From Nitrospinaceae bacterium (lineage in GTDB: Bacteria; Nitrospinota; Nitrospinia; Nitrospinales; VA-1): DNA of 64,000 nt. This document shows positions 1-8,578 of this stretch, one piece after another. The position numbers and the translations under genes were made by a program. The DNA lies in assembly GCA_029261655.1 (NCBI GenBank), contig JAJDAY010000031.1, positions 1 through 64,000 on the forward strand, given 5' to 3'. Below the pieces are notes generated by a model. That model was not told the DNA's origin. It searched no databases and saw only the letters and a list, made by a program, of their open reading frames with translations. Within the stretch, counting starts at the first letter, position 1. Every line of letters begins with the position of its first letter.

Positions 1-1
1 T

Positions 2-373
2 ATTTTATATATGAACGGAGAACCTGCGGCCTTTTTGCTCTGTCTTCTCGATATCAACAATGTATTGATTCACATCAAGTCGGGAAAACTTTTTCCAACG
101 GGAATTTTCAAACTTCTCTTTTTCAAAAGATATATACAAACGGGAAGAATTCTTCTCATGGGCGTCAAAAGCCAGTTCAGAAACCAGGGGCTGGACGTTC
201 TTATTTATAACCGCATGATTGAGGATATGTTCTCTAAAGTGCCAAAACATATAAAGAGCGCGGAGTTGTCGTGGATTCTGGAGGACAACCACGTGATGGT
301 GAACACTCTGAAAGCCATGAATGCCGACCCTTACAAACGATATCTCATCGTGAAAAAATCTCTGGGAAATTAA
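2..373 (+). CDS. GNAT-type N-acetyltransferase, C-terminal part (5' end outside window)
   Basis: The reading frame is open from the left edge, so the gene is cut. The visible part resembles the C-terminal half of the YghO-like acetyltransferase family: a segment ending in DIN, a LFPTG stretch, then RILLMGV, a helix with G-L-D, and the closing AELSWILEDN motif followed by a Y-K-RY tail. By family knowledge this half carries the acetyl-CoA-binding GNAT fold; the substrate is unknown. The ATG at 11 is internal to the fold and is probably not the true start. The gene converges on the molybdopterin oxidoreductase downstream. Confidence 0.6.
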   Translation: MLYMNGEPAAFLLCLLDINNVLIHIKSGKLFPTGIFKLLFFKRYIQTGRILLMGVKSQFRNQGLDVLIYNRMIEDMFSKVPKHIKSAELSWILEDNHVMVNTLKAMNADPYKRYLIVKKSLGN

Positions 374-433
374 TCCCACCCTTTTGACCCAGCCGATGAG
401 GCTTGCCCGTTTTTCTTCTTTTAATCAAGGGAG

Positions 434-1162
434 TCAATACTCCAGTATTTCTCCTCCGGGAATGCGGCGCGGTTGCTTACCGAAATCCAGAGGATGGTCG
501 GTGCCGGGAAGAATGGTCCCATCCATGGAATAGGCGCCTATTTTGCTCCAGGTTCCCGCCTGAAATTCGGACACATATTCCATTTTCAAAATGGCCTTGG
601 GGTTCTTATAACCGTATTTGAACGGAACGATGATCCGCAAGGGAAACCCGTGTTCATCGGTCAAAGGTTTTCCGTTCATGTTATAGACCAACAGGGTTTC
701 CGGCTTGAGCAAACTTTCGCGGGAAAGATATTCTATATAGGCATCGGCGCAATGAAACACAACGCCGATGGCTGAAGGTCGCGGTTGCACCACCTTCTCA
801 AGCTCCGCGATTGAAAACCCCTGCCACAGGGCGCGCGCCGACCAGCATTCCACACATTTCATGCGGGAGTTTCGGGTTTTGGCCGGGAAAGACAGGATGT
901 CCTTTAAAGTAAAAGTGCCGGGGTTTTCGCACAGCCCTCCAACTTCCAGTTTCCACTTTGCAGGCTGGATGCGCCGCATGGGTTTCCAGTAATTGATGTA
1001 AAACGATTCATGCTCACCAGCGCGGGTCTTGCCGACGAATTCCGTCCCGGAAAAAGGGTCTGTGTCCGCCCATCCCTTCGAGAAAGGCCGCAAAACCATT
1101 CCCCAGACCAGGGCTAAAAATGCGCCCGCCCACCGCACAAGAAATTTTCTTCTGGAAATCAT
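434..1162 (-). CDS. Tat-exported molybdopterin oxidoreductase, sulfite oxidase/MsrP-like fold
   Basis: The 242-residue protein begins with a twin-arginine signal (SRRKFL at residues 3-8, then a hydrophobic stretch), so it should be exported folded. The core matches the oxidoreductase molybdopterin-binding domain, with the cofactor-ligating cysteine in MKCVECWS (C103; a second cysteine lies at C106). Family members oxidise sulfite or reduce sulfoxides in the periplasm; no substrate can be assigned here. It is shorter than MsrP and no MsrQ-like membrane partner is adjacent. I chose the ATG at 1162 because it overlaps the stop of the upstream gene by four bases (ATGA) and starts right at the Tat motif. 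A start five codons earlier is also open. Confidence 0.85.
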   Translation of the reverse strand: MISRRKFLVRWAGAFLALVWGMVLRPFSKGWADTDPFSGTEFVGKTRAGEHESFYINYWKPMRRIQPAKWKLEVGGLCENPGTFTLKDILSFPAKTRNSRMKCVECWSARALWQGFSIAELEKVVQPRPSAIGVVFHCADAYIEYLSRESLLKPETLLVYNMNGKPLTDEHGFPLRIIVPFKYGYKNPKAILKMEYVSEFQAGTWSKIGAYSMDGTILPGTDHPLDFGKQPRRIPGGEILEY

Positions 1163-1827
1163 TTCGACCTCGCGCAACGAAAACCCAGAAAAATAAAACG
1201 ACGATCGGGGTGGATCAAATTTCGTTCATAGGTTTTACTGTATTCATAATCCAGATGAAGGTTCCACAAACCGCCGCGCACGACCGATTTACCGTCGACA
1301 CGATCCTCGACCCATTCCCAAACCGACCCGGCCATATCCCTGACCCCGTAATATGAAACGTCTTTTCGGTTGAGGCCAACCCGGCGTTTGATTATCCCTG
1401 AATAGTACGGATGCGGATTTTTTTTTGGAAGCTTGTTGCCCCAGGGATAAACCCGGCCGTCAGGTCCCCCGGCTGATTTTTCCCACTCCATTTCAGAAGG
1501 CAGACGTTTTCCAGCCAGCGCGCAATACTGCCGCGCTTCATGCCAACTGATGTGACTCACCGGATGGGATTCCGCTCCAGGCCAGAAAGTGTGCTCGGAA
1601 AATTTCCCTGAAAACTCTTCATTGGTGACTTCATGCGTGTCTATTAAAAATGTTTCCAGATGGACACGGGGCTGTTTGTTTTTGGAAGGAGTGGCCGAAA
1701 CGAACGGCCCGCCAGGGATCTCCACCATCTTTGAGGGTGCGGTCCAACCCTTTTGGACGATGAACCCTGACGCGAAATAACACACCGAAAAAATTAGCAG
1801 GGCTTTTGGAAAAACGGACTTTATCAC
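1159..1827 (-). CDS. Formylglycine-generating enzyme-like (SUMF1-fold) exported protein
   Basis: After an N-terminal hydrophobic signal segment, the 222-residue protein shows the SUMF1/EgtB/PvdO fold signature: MVEIPGGPF near the start, DTHEVTNEEF, HPVSHISWHEARQYC, GKRLPSEMEWE, YPWGN, DMAGSVWEWVED and the closing F-L-GFRCAR. Family members are formylglycine generators, sulfoxide synthases or structural cofactors. The start is a GTG. It is translationally coupled to the molybdopterin oxidoreductase (four-base overlap), so the two probably act in one exported pathway. The final cysteine pair of true sulfatase activators is not clear, so enzymatic activity is uncertain. Confidence 0.8.
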   Translation of the reverse strand: MIKSVFPKALLIFSVCYFASGFIVQKGWTAPSKMVEIPGGPFVSATPSKNKQPRVHLETFLIDTHEVTNEEFSGKFSEHTFWPGAESHPVSHISWHEARQYCALAGKRLPSEMEWEKSAGGPDGRVYPWGNKLPKKNPHPYYSGIIKRRVGLNRKDVSYYGVRDMAGSVWEWVEDRVDGKSVVRGGLWNLHLDYEYSKTYERNLIHPDRRFIFLGFRCARSK

Positions 1828-1875
1828 CTTGTCATCTAGACCCGGAGGTCCTGAACTTATGTTGGCAGAAAAATA

Positions 1876-2607
1876 CTATTTCCCGAAAACCTGCTCCAGA
1901 AGGCCGGTGACTCTAGCCGCAGGATTCGTCCTGATCTTCGCTTCTTCTTCCCCAACTCTAAGGAAAAGCCCTTTCAACGCCTGTTCGGACACATAATGAT
2001 CGAGGTCGAGAGATTGGGCGGACATGAGCGGAATGGAAGTGAACGATTGCATCATATCTTTATAGGCCTTGGTGGCGCCGACCTGATCCAGACTGGACGA
2101 AACCGTTGGTTTGAAGGCCGCGTATATTTTGTCATACGTTTTGTTGTTCAGAAAGTCGGTGGCCGCCGTGTCCCCGCCATCCAGAATTTTTTTTGCGTCA
2201 TCAAAGTTCATGTCCTTGATGGCTCCCATAAAAAATTCCTTGGCTTGAGGAGCCGCTTTCTCCGCCGCCTGGTTCATCGTCGTCACAAAAGTGTCCACCT
2301 GTGAACCCATCCCGACTTTTGTCAGCACGTCAGCGACCTTCTGGATTTTTTCAGGCATGAGAATTTTGGTCAAATCACTCCCTGAATACCCACCCTCCTT
2401 GGAAAGAAGGGAGACCGCGTTCCCAGTGCCGACGGACAATGCTTCCTTAAGGCCCGAAACTGTTTTCTCAAGGCTAAGAACTTTATCCCCCGCTCCCCCT
2501 TCAAGCGCCGGGCTGACCTTTTCCATCAATTCATCAAAAATGCCTGAACTGGCAGGGGATGCGATTAAAAATACAAGGACCAAAAAAACACCGATTTTTA
2601 TTTTCAT
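1876..2607 (-). CDS. DUF4197 domain-containing exported protein
   Basis: The protein is about 243 residues with a cleavable-looking signal peptide (hydrophobic residues 5-20 ending near ASS). The rest is helical and matches DUF4197: GLKEALSVGTGNAV, a KIQKVADVL segment, AAPQAKEFF, ATDFLNNKTYDKI and the C-terminal LDHYVSEQALKGLF followed by EE-KIR-NPAARVTGLL. No enzymatic motif is visible and the family function is unknown; periplasmic or lipid-anchored location is inferred. The ATG at 2607 is preferred to a TTG two codons upstream. It is transcribed in the same direction as the genes on both sides. Confidence 0.8.
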   Translation of the reverse strand: MKIKIGVFLVLVFLIASPASSGIFDELMEKVSPALEGGAGDKVLSLEKTVSGLKEALSVGTGNAVSLLSKEGGYSGSDLTKILMPEKIQKVADVLTKVGMGSQVDTFVTTMNQAAEKAAPQAKEFFMGAIKDMNFDDAKKILDGGDTAATDFLNNKTYDKIYAAFKPTVSSSLDQVGATKAYKDMMQSFTSIPLMSAQSLDLDHYVSEQALKGLFLRVGEEEAKIRTNPAARVTGLLEQVFGK

Positions 2608-2742
2608 ATTCAAATCCCACTTGGTTAGATTATTTAAAGGAGAATCGTTTTATCAAGCCTCTCCCAAACCCGGCCCCATTGCAAATATTTTTTCAATGAA
2701 CGACTTCGCCTTGAATACCGGGCTTAGCGGGGCTGTGCAGTT

Positions 2743-4566
2743 TTAAAACGGAAGCCCCAGATCTTTCAATCCACCGGGAATCGGCAACTTATCTTTCATG
2801 GGAAGTTTGTCCTGTATTCCTGCCGGAGCAACGCTTTCCCTGGCCTTTTTCATCAAATCGGTCCAGGCCGAAGATTTATCTCCGAGAAGATCATCGAATT
2901 TCAACATATCCCCCATTGAATCATTCAACCCAGCCAGGGGACTGCCGGTGGCTGAGAAAATCGAACTTTTTAAAGAGCTTTCAAAATTCTGCATCTTGCC
3001 CATGACCGCGCCTTTCACGGCTTTGGAAATGATCTTTTCCAGGTCGGAGTCGATCGTCAGGTTATAATTTTCCTGAGACCCGTCAATGGCGATTTCCATA
3101 TAAAACTTATCCGTCGAGGCCAGAGTGTCCGCGACGACTTTAAGAATCTCATTTCCCTGTTGTTGGGGAATTTTCAAAGTCAATCCGTTGAGATCCGCCT
3201 TAATCACACCGGACATATTTTTTTCGTTCGCGATTTTAAAAGCGCTTTTAATATTGGCAAAACCTTTTTCAACTCCCGCTCCCTCCCCTGCCTGCAAATT
3301 GTCGAGCTTCAGGGATTTCACATTCAGGTCAATGGAATCGTTTGAGATGGGCTGGGTTCGGTCCAGTTTGGCGGTTAATTGAAAGCTGTCGAACTTTTCA
3401 TCCTGATCTGAACTGAAATTCATCACCGCCGGCTTTCCATACACCCTCTGGTTGTCTGAAAAATCATTCAACTCACCCGCAATTTTTGTGTCCAGCAAAT
3501 CCAATGAAAGCTTGGCATGCCGAATCAAGAAGTCTGGAAAAGGAACCTGCTCCCTGAACTTTATGAACACTCCCTTGCCTCTTACATATTCTTTTTCTTC
3601 TTCAGCAGGTTTTGTATCGGACCCTTTGTTCAAATAAGGGCTGACCATCGCGTAATACTTCCAGAACATATCGATCTTTTCCTTGACCTTGGGGCCCAGT
3701 ATAGAAGCCAGAATATTGGAGCCGCCTTTTAGATCCAGAGAGTATTTTTTCTTCAGCCGCTCAAAATCTTTTTGCGGCATGTCTTTCAATTCGGCGATCA
3801 ATTGTTGGGCTCGCTTCGTGTCCGCCTGCATCTCCTTTTTGAGATTCTTAACTTTTTCAAGGTTACCCTGAATGGTCTCCTGAACGGCTTTCAAATCCTG
3901 CACGGCGGTGGCAATGCCCGCAATGTCGGAACCTTTGGTTTTGCTCTTGAGCGCCTCAATCTTTTTCTGCACGTCCTCCAGAGCCTTCGGGCTAAGCTCG
4001 GTTTCCAACTTGTTCTCCCATTTATCCTTCAACGCCTCGATCTCCTGTTTGGCTTTCTCAACCGCTTGCAGGGTTTCCAGGTTCTCGGATTTTAAAATTT
4101 CTTCAGGAGACTTTGAACTCAGAATATCTCCAAAACCGAAGGGGTCTTTGGCACTCTCCTTTTTAACGGGAGCGTCGCCATCTTCGTCCTTTCCGGGAGG
4201 CCGGTAAGCTTTGGCGGGGGATTCTCTTTTCTGGTTCAGGCGGATCGATTCCACCGACATCTCATCGATCACCACTTTTCTTGAAATCATCTTTCCCGCG
4301 TCAACGCTGAAGGCGACGGAGCCTATTTCAACCATGTTCTCCATGAGATTGTCGGCATTGGCGACGGCCAGATTTTTCAACCCGGCGGATTGCGTTAAAA
4401 GAGAGGTGCCGACGGATTGCACTTCAATTTGCGTTTGCAGGGCTTTTGATCCTTCCTGTTCCAATCCCTTTTTGATCAATCCATCCAGATAAAACGACAC
4501 AAACCCCCATATGAGGAGAAAGAGAACGGTAAAAACAGCCAAACCCTGCCAGCGAAAAATTTTCAT
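2743..4566 (-). CDS. TIGR03545 family membrane-anchored protein
   Basis: This is a large protein (607 residues) with one N-terminal membrane segment at about residues 9-28. An AsmA-like periplasmic beta region follows, then a long charged coiled coil at about residues 150-290 rich in K, E, L and Q, then further beta-rich sequence. It matches the uncharacterised TIGR03545 family. The ATG overlaps the stop of the upstream TIGR03546 gene by four bases, and these two families are known as neighbours. A role in envelope maintenance or lipid handling is only an inference from the AsmA-like layout. Confidence 0.8.
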   Translation of the reverse strand: MKIFRWQGLAVFTVLFLLIWGFVSFYLDGLIKKGLEQEGSKALQTQIEVQSVGTSLLTQSAGLKNLAVANADNLMENMVEIGSVAFSVDAGKMISRKVVIDEMSVESIRLNQKRESPAKAYRPPGKDEDGDAPVKKESAKDPFGFGDILSSKSPEEILKSENLETLQAVEKAKQEIEALKDKWENKLETELSPKALEDVQKKIEALKSKTKGSDIAGIATAVQDLKAVQETIQGNLEKVKNLKKEMQADTKRAQQLIAELKDMPQKDFERLKKKYSLDLKGGSNILASILGPKVKEKIDMFWKYYAMVSPYLNKGSDTKPAEEEKEYVRGKGVFIKFREQVPFPDFLIRHAKLSLDLLDTKIAGELNDFSDNQRVYGKPAVMNFSSDQDEKFDSFQLTAKLDRTQPISNDSIDLNVKSLKLDNLQAGEGAGVEKGFANIKSAFKIANEKNMSGVIKADLNGLTLKIPQQQGNEILKVVADTLASTDKFYMEIAIDGSQENYNLTIDSDLEKIISKAVKGAVMGKMQNFESSLKSSIFSATGSPLAGLNDSMGDMLKFDDLLGDKSSAWTDLMKKARESVAPAGIQDKLPMKDKLPIPGGLKDLGLPF

Positions 4567-5069
4567 CCTCGTCCCCCGGTGATTGTTTGATAAACTCGTA
4601 ATATCTTCATCGACTTAAAAATGGGGAATTTTTCCATATAGATTTGAAGCTTCTCCCGGTATTTTTCGATGAATAGGTTGAACATAAAAAACAGCGGAAA
4701 CGCTAGCACGATGGAAACGACAAGGCTTCCCATGACTATGGTGTTGTTGAGTTTGGCCACCAACGCGATGGGACAGCTGAACACACTTTCCCAAATACCC
4801 GTAAGGGAGTCTGCTTTTAAAATTGTGTAACCCAGGTCATGAAATACCGGATCTAAAATATAAGCAATGCCGGAGAACAGGGCAAAACTTAAAATCATGA
4901 TCCCTAAGTTCATGTTGATGATAAACGCCAGAAATAACAGGACCAGGTTGTGCAGGCTGACTGCGGGCGTGAGCCCCATAATGGCCCCGAAGGCCACGCC
5001 CAAGCTGAGCTGCCAGGGTTTGGCGTTTGAGTTTAGCGCTTTAAAAACTTTGAAAATTTGACTGATCAT
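4563..5069 (-). CDS. TIGR03546 family small membrane protein
   Basis: The 168-residue integral membrane protein has several hydrophobic stretches; the first includes GLTPAVSLHN followed by LLFLAFIINMNLG, as in TIGR03546/DUF2062-like proteins. It is translationally coupled to the TIGR03545 gene. The ATG at 5069 was chosen because the family starts with MISQIFK-like sequence and an AAAGG lies about 8 bases upstream. An ATG 17 codons further upstream is in frame, but its product begins with a non-hydrophobic, unconserved tail. Function is unknown; the pair probably forms an envelope complex. Confidence 0.78.
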   Translation of the reverse strand: MISQIFKVFKALNSNAKPWQLSLGVAFGAIMGLTPAVSLHNLVLLFLAFIINMNLGIMILSFALFSGIAYILDPVFHDLGYTILKADSLTGIWESVFSCPIALVAKLNNTIVMGSLVVSIVLAFPLFFMFNLFIEKYREKLQIYMEKFPIFKSMKILRVYQTITGGRG

Positions 5070-5195
5070 GGCGCGGCCTTTGGTTGGATTATCCGGTGAT
5101 AAAATCAGTTTGCATCTCAAGCTCCCAGATGCACAACCGGGCGCAAAGATGATTGTCAGCTTAACATGCTCCTAAAAAAAGTTTGACTAAATTTG

Positions 5196-6077
5196 ATGAA
5201 AAATTATATTTCGAAACACACTTTTATCCAGCGTTGCCGGCTTATAAAGAGCATCGTTTTTTTATTTTTAACCCTGCTGTTGATTGCCGGTTGCAGCAAG
5301 ACCCGGATCGTCTACAAATTTTCCGATTGGTTTCTGCTCGAGAGAGTGGACCATTATTTTCAAACCACTCCTTCCCAGGAAGTTTTTCTTGAAGAAAAAC
5401 TGGAAAAATTACTTGCATGGCACCAAACCCACGAGTTGCCGGAAATAATCATCACACTCACTCAATTCCATAAGCGCTATCAGGATGGCCTCGATCCTGC
5501 TGACCTCGACTGGTTGTCGGACGATCACCGAAGTTATTTCAAACGCTTTTTCCTCAAAGCCGTTCCAGACTTTTCCCCTTTTCTAGCATCTTTGGATGAC
5601 AATCAAATCCAGCATTTCAAAACCCAGCTGGGAAAAAAGAATGACTTTTTAATCAAACAAATCAATATGACCGATGAAGAACTTGCGACAGATACCCGAA
5701 AATGGTTTATTGAGTTGCTGGAAGAATGGTTTGGCGATATCCATGAGGAACAGAGGAAGCGCATTCACGCCTGGCTCACGGTGGACAGAGAATGGATTGT
5801 CAGCAAACTTGAAAGCCGACGCAAATTCCAAAAGGACATGGTCGCGTTATTGCTGGCACATAAAACGGAAAAGGAAATCGAAACACAAATGACGGTGTGG
5901 ATTGAAAAACCTGAATCCCGATGGACACCGGAGTTCAAGGATCGAATAGACCAGAGAATGGCCTTCTGGAAAGAACTCCTGCTCAAAGTCGATGCCCTGT
6001 TAACCCCAACCCAAAGAAACCGGGCTTTGGGAAGAATTCAGGACTACATAGACGATTTTAAAACCCTCGTAATTTAA
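5196..6077 (+). CDS. DUF6279-like lipoprotein
   Basis: The protein is about 293 residues with a lipoprotein signal: a basic start, a hydrophobic run and the lipobox LIAGC, so it should be lipid-anchored to the envelope. Beyond it come YKFSDWFLLERVDHYF and a long helical, strongly charged body with repeated LTPTQRNRAL-type segments, as in the DUF6279 family. The function is unknown. A TTG one codon upstream is an alternative start; ATG is preferred. It lies 14 bases upstream of the GCS2-family ligase, so co-transcription is likely. Confidence 0.72.
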   Translation: MKNYISKHTFIQRCRLIKSIVFLFLTLLLIAGCSKTRIVYKFSDWFLLERVDHYFQTTPSQEVFLEEKLEKLLAWHQTHELPEIIITLTQFHKRYQDGLDPADLDWLSDDHRSYFKRFFLKAVPDFSPFLASLDDNQIQHFKTQLGKKNDFLIKQINMTDEELATDTRKWFIELLEEWFGDIHEEQRKRIHAWLTVDREWIVSKLESRRKFQKDMVALLLAHKTEKEIETQMTVWIEKPESRWTPEFKDRIDQRMAFWKELLLKVDALLTPTQRNRALGRIQDYIDDFKTLVI

Positions 6078-6091
6078 AAAGGCGTTGTTCT

Positions 6092-7528
6092 ATGGGAGAT
6101 GAAATTTCCCGCTCGGATTTTTCCAGCGAGGATTTTAAAGAATTCAGGCAGAGGCTGAAAAACGAAACCCGCATCCTCATGGGCTGGTTTGAAAATAATG
6201 ACTTTGAAACCACCGATGGCAAATGCGGCTTTGAGCTGGAGGCCTGGCTGGTGGATAAAAATTTCCGCCCCCAGCCGGTGAATGAAGCTTTTTTAGAGAG
6301 TGTCGACGACCCTCTGGTCGTCCCCGAACTATCCAAATTTAATTTTGAAATCAACAGCATCCCCCGTCAAATTGCAGGTAATCTATTAAGCCATTTGGAA
6401 TCTGAACTCACCCGGAACTGGGAAAAATGCGTGTCGCACGCTGAAGGTCTTGACGCTCAAATTCTGGCCATTGGAATTTTACCCACGATTAAAAACAAAA
6501 TGTTGACCCTCGAAAACATGTCTTCCCTGAAGCGTTATTTCGCCCTGAACAATCAAGTCATCCGGTTACGGCAAGGCAAACCGCTGGAACTTAAAATTGA
6601 AGGTAAAGATTTTCTCAATGTCAAACATCAGGACGTCATGCTGGAAGCGGTCGCGACTTCCCTGCAAATTCATTGTCAGGTGAACGTTGAAAATGCGGTC
6701 CGGCATTATAATCTTTCGCAAATTCTGTCCGCCCCCATGGCGGCTGTGGCGGCGAATTCCCCCTACCTGTTTGGCAAAGACCTGTGGGATGAAACCAGAA
6801 TACCGGCCTTTGAACAATCGGTCGCGGTGGCAAGTTTTCCCGACAGTCAGGGGCGAACCGTCGGACGGGTCGGTTTCGGCACGGGTTATGCCCGAAAAAC
6901 CCTGTTGGAACCGTTTCTGGAAAATCTGGATGGGTTCCCGGTTTTATTACCCATGGTCCTGGATGACGATCCCTCGTGGTTGAGTCATCTCAGGCTCCAG
7001 AACGGAACCATCTGGCGATGGACACGCCCCCTGATCGGTTTGACCAAAGGCGGAAGGCCGCATATCCGGCTGGAGCATCGGGTACCGTCAGCAGGCCCCA
7101 GCATTAAAGACACCATCGCTAATATCGCTTTTTTTCTCGGTATGATGGCGTATTATGGGAAAAGGAAAACTCCTCTGGAAAGCGAAATACCTTTCAGCGA
7201 CGCGAAAGAAAATTTTTATCGTGCCGCAAAACAGGGTTTACAGGCAAACGTCAAATGGACGAGCGGAAAGTCCATCTCATTGCTCGATCTATTAGAGCAG
7301 TCTCTTCTACCGAACGCCATAAAGGGCTTGCAAGAGGAAGGTCTGCTCGCCCAGGACATTGACCATTATCTGGGCGACGTGATCGGCAACCGGATCAAAA
7401 CCAGGCAAAATGGCGCCGTCTGGCAGAGGGCGTATATCGCAAAACACGGGTTGGATTTCCAGAAAATGACCCACGCTTATTTTGAAAACCAGAAACGGAA
7501 TCTACCCGTTTATAAATGGACTCATTAA
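6092..7528 (+). CDS. GCS2-family glutamate-cysteine ligase-like enzyme
   Basis: The 478-residue protein matches the GCS2 carboxylate-amine ligase family. CGFELEAWLVD near residue 45 carries the acidic metal/ATP-site residues, FNFEINS follows near residue 87, and later come RYFALNNQ, LQIHCQVN, ANSPYLFGK and RLEHRVPSAGPS. Family members use ATP to join glutamate to an amine or thiol such as cysteine, but many of this subgroup have no proven substrate. It is followed after three bases by an aspartoacylase-like zinc hydrolase, which suggests a make-and-break pair for a glutamyl or N-acyl amino-acid compound. Glutathione synthesis is possible, but no gshB neighbour is seen. Confidence 0.75.
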   Translation: MGDEISRSDFSSEDFKEFRQRLKNETRILMGWFENNDFETTDGKCGFELEAWLVDKNFRPQPVNEAFLESVDDPLVVPELSKFNFEINSIPRQIAGNLLSHLESELTRNWEKCVSHAEGLDAQILAIGILPTIKNKMLTLENMSSLKRYFALNNQVIRLRQGKPLELKIEGKDFLNVKHQDVMLEAVATSLQIHCQVNVENAVRHYNLSQILSAPMAAVAANSPYLFGKDLWDETRIPAFEQSVAVASFPDSQGRTVGRVGFGTGYARKTLLEPFLENLDGFPVLLPMVLDDDPSWLSHLRLQNGTIWRWTRPLIGLTKGGRPHIRLEHRVPSAGPSIKDTIANIAFFLGMMAYYGKRKTPLESEIPFSDAKENFYRAAKQGLQANVKWTSGKSISLLDLLEQSLLPNAIKGLQEEGLLAQDIDHYLGDVIGNRIKTRQNGAVWQRAYIAKHGLDFQKMTHAYFENQKRNLPVYKWTH

Positions 7529-7531
7529 AGA

Positions 7532-8554
7532 ATGAAGTTAATCATATTTGAATCCGTACCCTCTGGTTTTTTGGACCTCCTTCCCAATGAGTTGTTCAAA
7601 GTCCTTCCCGGCCCTTCATTGATTCGCTTTCAGGGTGAAGAAGACGCCCCGCTTTTTCTGGCGACGCTCCTGCATGGAAATGAACCAACGGGAATTCAGG
7701 CCATCCAGAAATTGATTAAAAAATATCAATCGGAAGGGAAAAGCCTTCCAAGACGGCTTGATGTTTTTGTGGGCAACGTGGAAGCGGCGAAATCAAACGA
7801 AAGAAGGTTTTCCGATCAACCGGATTTCAATCGGGTGTGGAACGGAGGAAGCCTGCCAGAGCATAATCTTGCGCGGGAAGTCAAAGCCTTCGTTAAAAAA
7901 TCAGGCACGTTCGCCTCTGTCGACATTCACAACACCTCCGGGAAAAATCCGCATTATTCCTGCGTCAACCGGCTGGAGGCTCCGTTTGTCAATCTGGCCC
8001 ATTTATTCAGCCAGACATTGGTGTACTTCACCCGCCCCAAGGAAGTGCTGTCCAACGCCATGTCTGAGTTCTGTCCCTCCATCACCATTGAGTCCGGTCA
8101 GCCGGGGGACGCCTACGGGGTCCAGCACGTTTATGAGTTTCTGGAAAAATGTTTGCACTTGAAGCAGGTTCCGCCGAACTGGAACGGTAAAGAGGATCTT
8201 TATGTTTACCACACCATTGCCAGAATTCTTGTCCCCCCCGACAGCCGGATAGGGTTTGACGAAGACTCCCGCGACAAGGATTTTTGCTTTATCAGCGATA
8301 TCGACCAGCAAAATTTTTCTGAACTTCCGGCAAATTCCCTGATCGGTTGGCGGTACAATCCAGCCATGAAATTGTCCGTGATTGATGAAGAAGACAAAGA
8401 AGTGGAAGCGAGGTTCATTGAATACCAGGACACGGAAATCAGACTAAAGCGGGCCGTCGTGCCTTCCATGTTCAGTACCAATACGCGAATTGTACACCAG
8501 GACTGCCTGGGATACCTGATGGAACGTTTCGTGTTCGACCCTCCGCCGTCCTGA
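7532..8554 (+). CDS. M14-like zinc hydrolase, succinylglutamate desuccinylase/aspartoacylase family
   Basis: The 340-residue protein has the AstE/AspA zinc site: HGNEP (H48 and E51), the third ligand in VDIHNT (H133), and the catalytic glutamate in ITIESGQPG (E187). Members remove acyl groups from amino acids such as N-acetylaspartate, N-succinylglutamate or N-acyl osmolytes. The C-terminal third is a beta barrel typical of aspartoacylases. The gene lies three bases after the GCS2-like ligase and is surely co-translated with it. It converges on the antiporter gene. The substrate is not predictable from sequence. Confidence 0.8.
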   Translation: MKLIIFESVPSGFLDLLPNELFKVLPGPSLIRFQGEEDAPLFLATLLHGNEPTGIQAIQKLIKKYQSEGKSLPRRLDVFVGNVEAAKSNERRFSDQPDFNRVWNGGSLPEHNLAREVKAFVKKSGTFASVDIHNTSGKNPHYSCVNRLEAPFVNLAHLFSQTLVYFTRPKEVLSNAMSEFCPSITIESGQPGDAYGVQHVYEFLEKCLHLKQVPPNWNGKEDLYVYHTIARILVPPDSRIGFDEDSRDKDFCFISDIDQQNFSELPANSLIGWRYNPAMKLSVIDEEDKEVEARFIEYQDTEIRLKRAVVPSMFSTNTRIVHQDCLGYLMERFVFDPPPS

Positions 8555-8578
8555 CATTCCCCATTCAAAATAAATATT

